From Candidatus Electronema nielsenii (GTDB taxonomy: Bacteria; Desulfobacterota; Desulfobulbia; Desulfobulbales; Desulfobulbaceae): a stretch of DNA of 7,610 nucleotides. Location: positions 1 to 7,610 of the forward strand of contig JAGIXO010000084.1 in assembly GCA_026122915.1 (NCBI GenBank). The letters run 5' to 3'. Under the pieces are notes generated by a model, which saw only the letters and a program-made list of their open reading frames with translations, made no database searches and was not told the DNA's origin. The position numbers were made by a program, and so were the translations under genes. Position 1 is the first letter of the stretch; the number at the start of each line of letters is the position of its first letter. Of this stretch, positions 5,871 to 7,610 are shown in pieces.

Positions 5871-7610
5871 TCAGTCAAGGGCGGAAGAGAATTCCTGCAC
5901 GGTTTTCACCCCGATTTCCTGTTCCGCCAAGGCACTGATGGCCTGCGCCATCGACACTGCCCCGCTGATAGTGGTGGTGTACGGGATGTGGTAATTCAGA
6001 GCTGCCCGACGGATAAAATAAGAATCCTCAGTGGTTCTATTGCCGGACGAAGTGTTGACTATCCACTGTACTTGACCGTCCTTGAGTTTGTCAAGAATAT
6101 GAGGCCGACCTTGGGAAATCTTATTGACTCGCTCGCAATGCAGCCCGTGTTCAGCCAGCTTGTCTGCCGTGCCAGGCGTAGCCAGCAGCTTGAAACCCTG
6201 CTTGAGCAATGCAGCAGCTACCGGAATCACCGCCTCTTTGTCAGAGCGGCGAACGCTGATGAAAACGCAGCCCGACTTTGGCACCGTCTGCCCAGCCGCT
6301 TGCTGCGACTTGGCTAAAGCCAGACCGAGGTTATCGTCAATGCCCATGACCTCGCCGGTGGATTTCATTTCCGGGCCGAGTAAGGTATCGACATTTTCAA
6401 AGCGGTCAAAGGGGAAGACCGCTTCCTTCACCGCCCAGTGCTTGATCGATACCTCTTGTGTAAAGCCGAGCTGTTCCAAGCTCAAACCTAGCATCACTTT
6501 GGTTGCAATCCGGGCTAACGGCACGCCGGTGGCTTTGGAGACAAAGGGCACGGTGCGCGAGGCGCGAGGATTGACCTCCAGCACATAAAGCGTCTCCTCC
6601 TTGATCGCATATTGGACATTCATCAGGCCGATCACGCCTAACTCGGCGGCCATTGCCTTGGTCGCCCGGCTGATTTCAGCGATCATCTCTGGCGAAAGGG
6701 TGTGGGGCGGCAGAACGCAGGCTGAGTCGCCGGAATGAATACCCGCCTCCTCGATATGCTCCATGATCCCGCCGAGCACGGTCATCTTGCCGTCAGAGAC
6801 CGCGTCCACATCCACCTCAATCGCGTCCTTCAGGAAGCGGTCAAGCAGCACTGGATGCTCGCTACCCGCAATCGCTGGCATGGCCATGAACTCTCGGATG
6901 CCCTGCTCATTATAGACGATGCGCATGTTACGGCCACCCAGCACATAGGAAGGTCGCATGACTACCGGAAAGCCAATCTTCTCCACTGCCTTTAGGGCTT
7001 GCTCGACGGTGTGAGCCGTGGCATTTTCCGGCTGCTTGAGATCGAGCTTCTGCAACATCTGCTGGAAACGCTCGCGGTCTTCGGCCCGATCTATGGCATC
7101 GGGCGAGGTGCCAACGATAGTCACTCCGGCACGTGCCAGCGGCACAGCCAAGTTGAGGGGGGTCTGGCCGCCGAACTGGACAATCACCCCGTCTGGCTTT
7201 TCGCGCTCGATGATGCTGAGAACGTCCTCCTTGGTCAGCGGCTCGAAATAGAGGCGGTCGGAGGTGTCGTAATCGGTGGAGACCGTCTCCGGGTTGGAGT
7301 TGACCATGATGGATTCCACCCCGATTTCCTCCAGAGCAAAGGCGGCGTGGACGCAGCAGTAGTCGAACTCAATGCCTTGGCCGATGCGGTTGGGGCCGCC
7401 GCCAAGGATCATGATCTTCTTCCGGTCGGACGGCTCGGACTCGTTCTCCTGATCGTAGCAGGAGTAGTAGTACGGTGTGTAGGACTCGAACTCGGCGGCG
7501 CAGGTGTCCACCAGCTTGTACACCGGCAGGATGCCGAGCTTCTTGCGCAGCTGACGGATGTCCTCCTCAGCGGTGCCGCTCAGATAGGCCAATTGAGCAT
7601 CGGAAAAGCC
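5871..7610 (-). CDS. carB: Carbamoyl-phosphate synthase large subunit, C-terminal 579 residues (5' end outside the window)
   Basis: With CarA it makes carbamoyl phosphate from glutamine, bicarbonate and two ATP, feeding pyrimidine and arginine synthesis in the cytoplasm. The frame is open to the window edge: six codons (GFSDAQ) precede the first possible start, an in-frame TTG that is not the true start, so roughly the first 490 of about 1070 residues are missing. Seen, in fragment numbering: the end of the oligomerisation domain with VDTCAAEFESYTPYYYS (34-50), the second pre-ATP-grasp with GGGPNRIGQGIEFDY (70-84), PETVSTDYDTSDRLYFEPLT (107-126) and GGQTPLNLA (147-155), the second ATP-grasp with RPSYVLGGRNM (219-229), IHSGDSACV (291-299) and VLEVNPRASRTVPF (343-356), and the MGS-like allosteric domain (about 447-560) with ATPGTA and NTSSGNRTTEDS. 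All expected motifs are intact. ftsH follows after 77 bp. Confidence 0.97.
   Translation of the reverse strand, partial: GFSDAQLAYLSGTAEEDIRQLRKKLGILPVYKLVDTCAAEFESYTPYYYSCYDQENESEPSDRKKIMILGGGPNRIGQGIEFDYCCVHAAFALEEIGVESIMVNSNPETVSTDYDTSDRLYFEPLTKEDVLSIIEREKPDGVIVQFGGQTPLNLAVPLARAGVTIVGTSPDAIDRAEDRERFQQMLQKLDLKQPENATAHTVEQALKAVEKIGFPVVMRPSYVLGGRNMRIVYNEQGIREFMAMPAIAGSEHPVLLDRFLKDAIEVDVDAVSDGKMTVLGGIMEHIEEAGIHSGDSACVLPPHTLSPEMIAEISRATKAMAAELGVIGLMNVQYAIKEETLYVLEVNPRASRTVPFVSKATGVPLARIATKVMLGLSLEQLGFTQEVSIKHWAVKEAVFPFDRFENVDTLLGPEMKSTGEVMGIDDNLGLALAKSQQAAGQTVPKSGCVFISVRRSDKEAVIPVAAALLKQGFKLLATPGTADKLAEHGLHCERVNKISQGRPHILDKLKDGQVQWIVNTSSGNRTTEDSYFIRRAALNYHIPYTTTISGAVSMAQAISALAEQEIGVKTVQEFSSALD

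Overview
The window looks like a bacterial chromosome segment, most likely from a Gram-negative deltaproteobacterial-type lineage (Desulfobacterota, for example a Desulfobulbus or Geobacter relative). This rests on the character of the FtsH, CarB and DHPS proteins and a carB-ftsH-folP order. It is a judgement from memory of the families, not a search result. The core genes are about 60% GC where sampled, while the middle of the window is clearly AT-richer.

Right part (about 3880-7610, minus strand): the 3' half of carB (carbamoyl-phosphate synthase large subunit, cut by the window edge) is followed after 77 bp by a complete ftsH (membrane AAA+ zinc protease). A clear intrinsic terminator follows ftsH. 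Just beyond it, where folP would be expected, lies only a broken folP start (about 34 codons). It is joined out of frame to the last 67 codons of a methionyl-tRNA synthetase gene (metG).

Middle part (about 1755-3560): an AT-rich gene for a 324-residue DUF4434-type TIM-barrel (glycosidase-like) protein with a perfect Shine-Dalgarno, then about 225 bp with nothing recognisable, then a degenerate tandem array. The array has units of about 103 bp that are themselves built of inverted repeats (1842-2280). I know no name for this repeat family.

Left part (1-1754): an intact folP (dihydropteroate synthase) on the minus strand, whose first 101 bp are about 90% identical to the broken copy by ftsH. 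Convergent to it is a small gene for an exported 103-residue protein with a good sigma-70-type promoter, a candidate Fur box at its start site, and a terminator whose T-tract touches the folP stop codon. At the far left a promoter and Shine-Dalgarno drive a 65-codon reading frame that may be the front end of a truncated gene.

Taken together, the usual housekeeping genes for pyrimidine/arginine precursor synthesis, membrane protein quality control and folate synthesis are present. The ftsH-folP junction has been rearranged: folP now sits about 2 kb away, behind a chimeric pseudogene, an apparently foreign gene and a repeat array. I see no CRISPR, tRNA, rRNA, transposase or integrase, and no convincing multi-gene defence or biosynthetic system. 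The most unusual items are the repeat array and the folP'-'metG scar.
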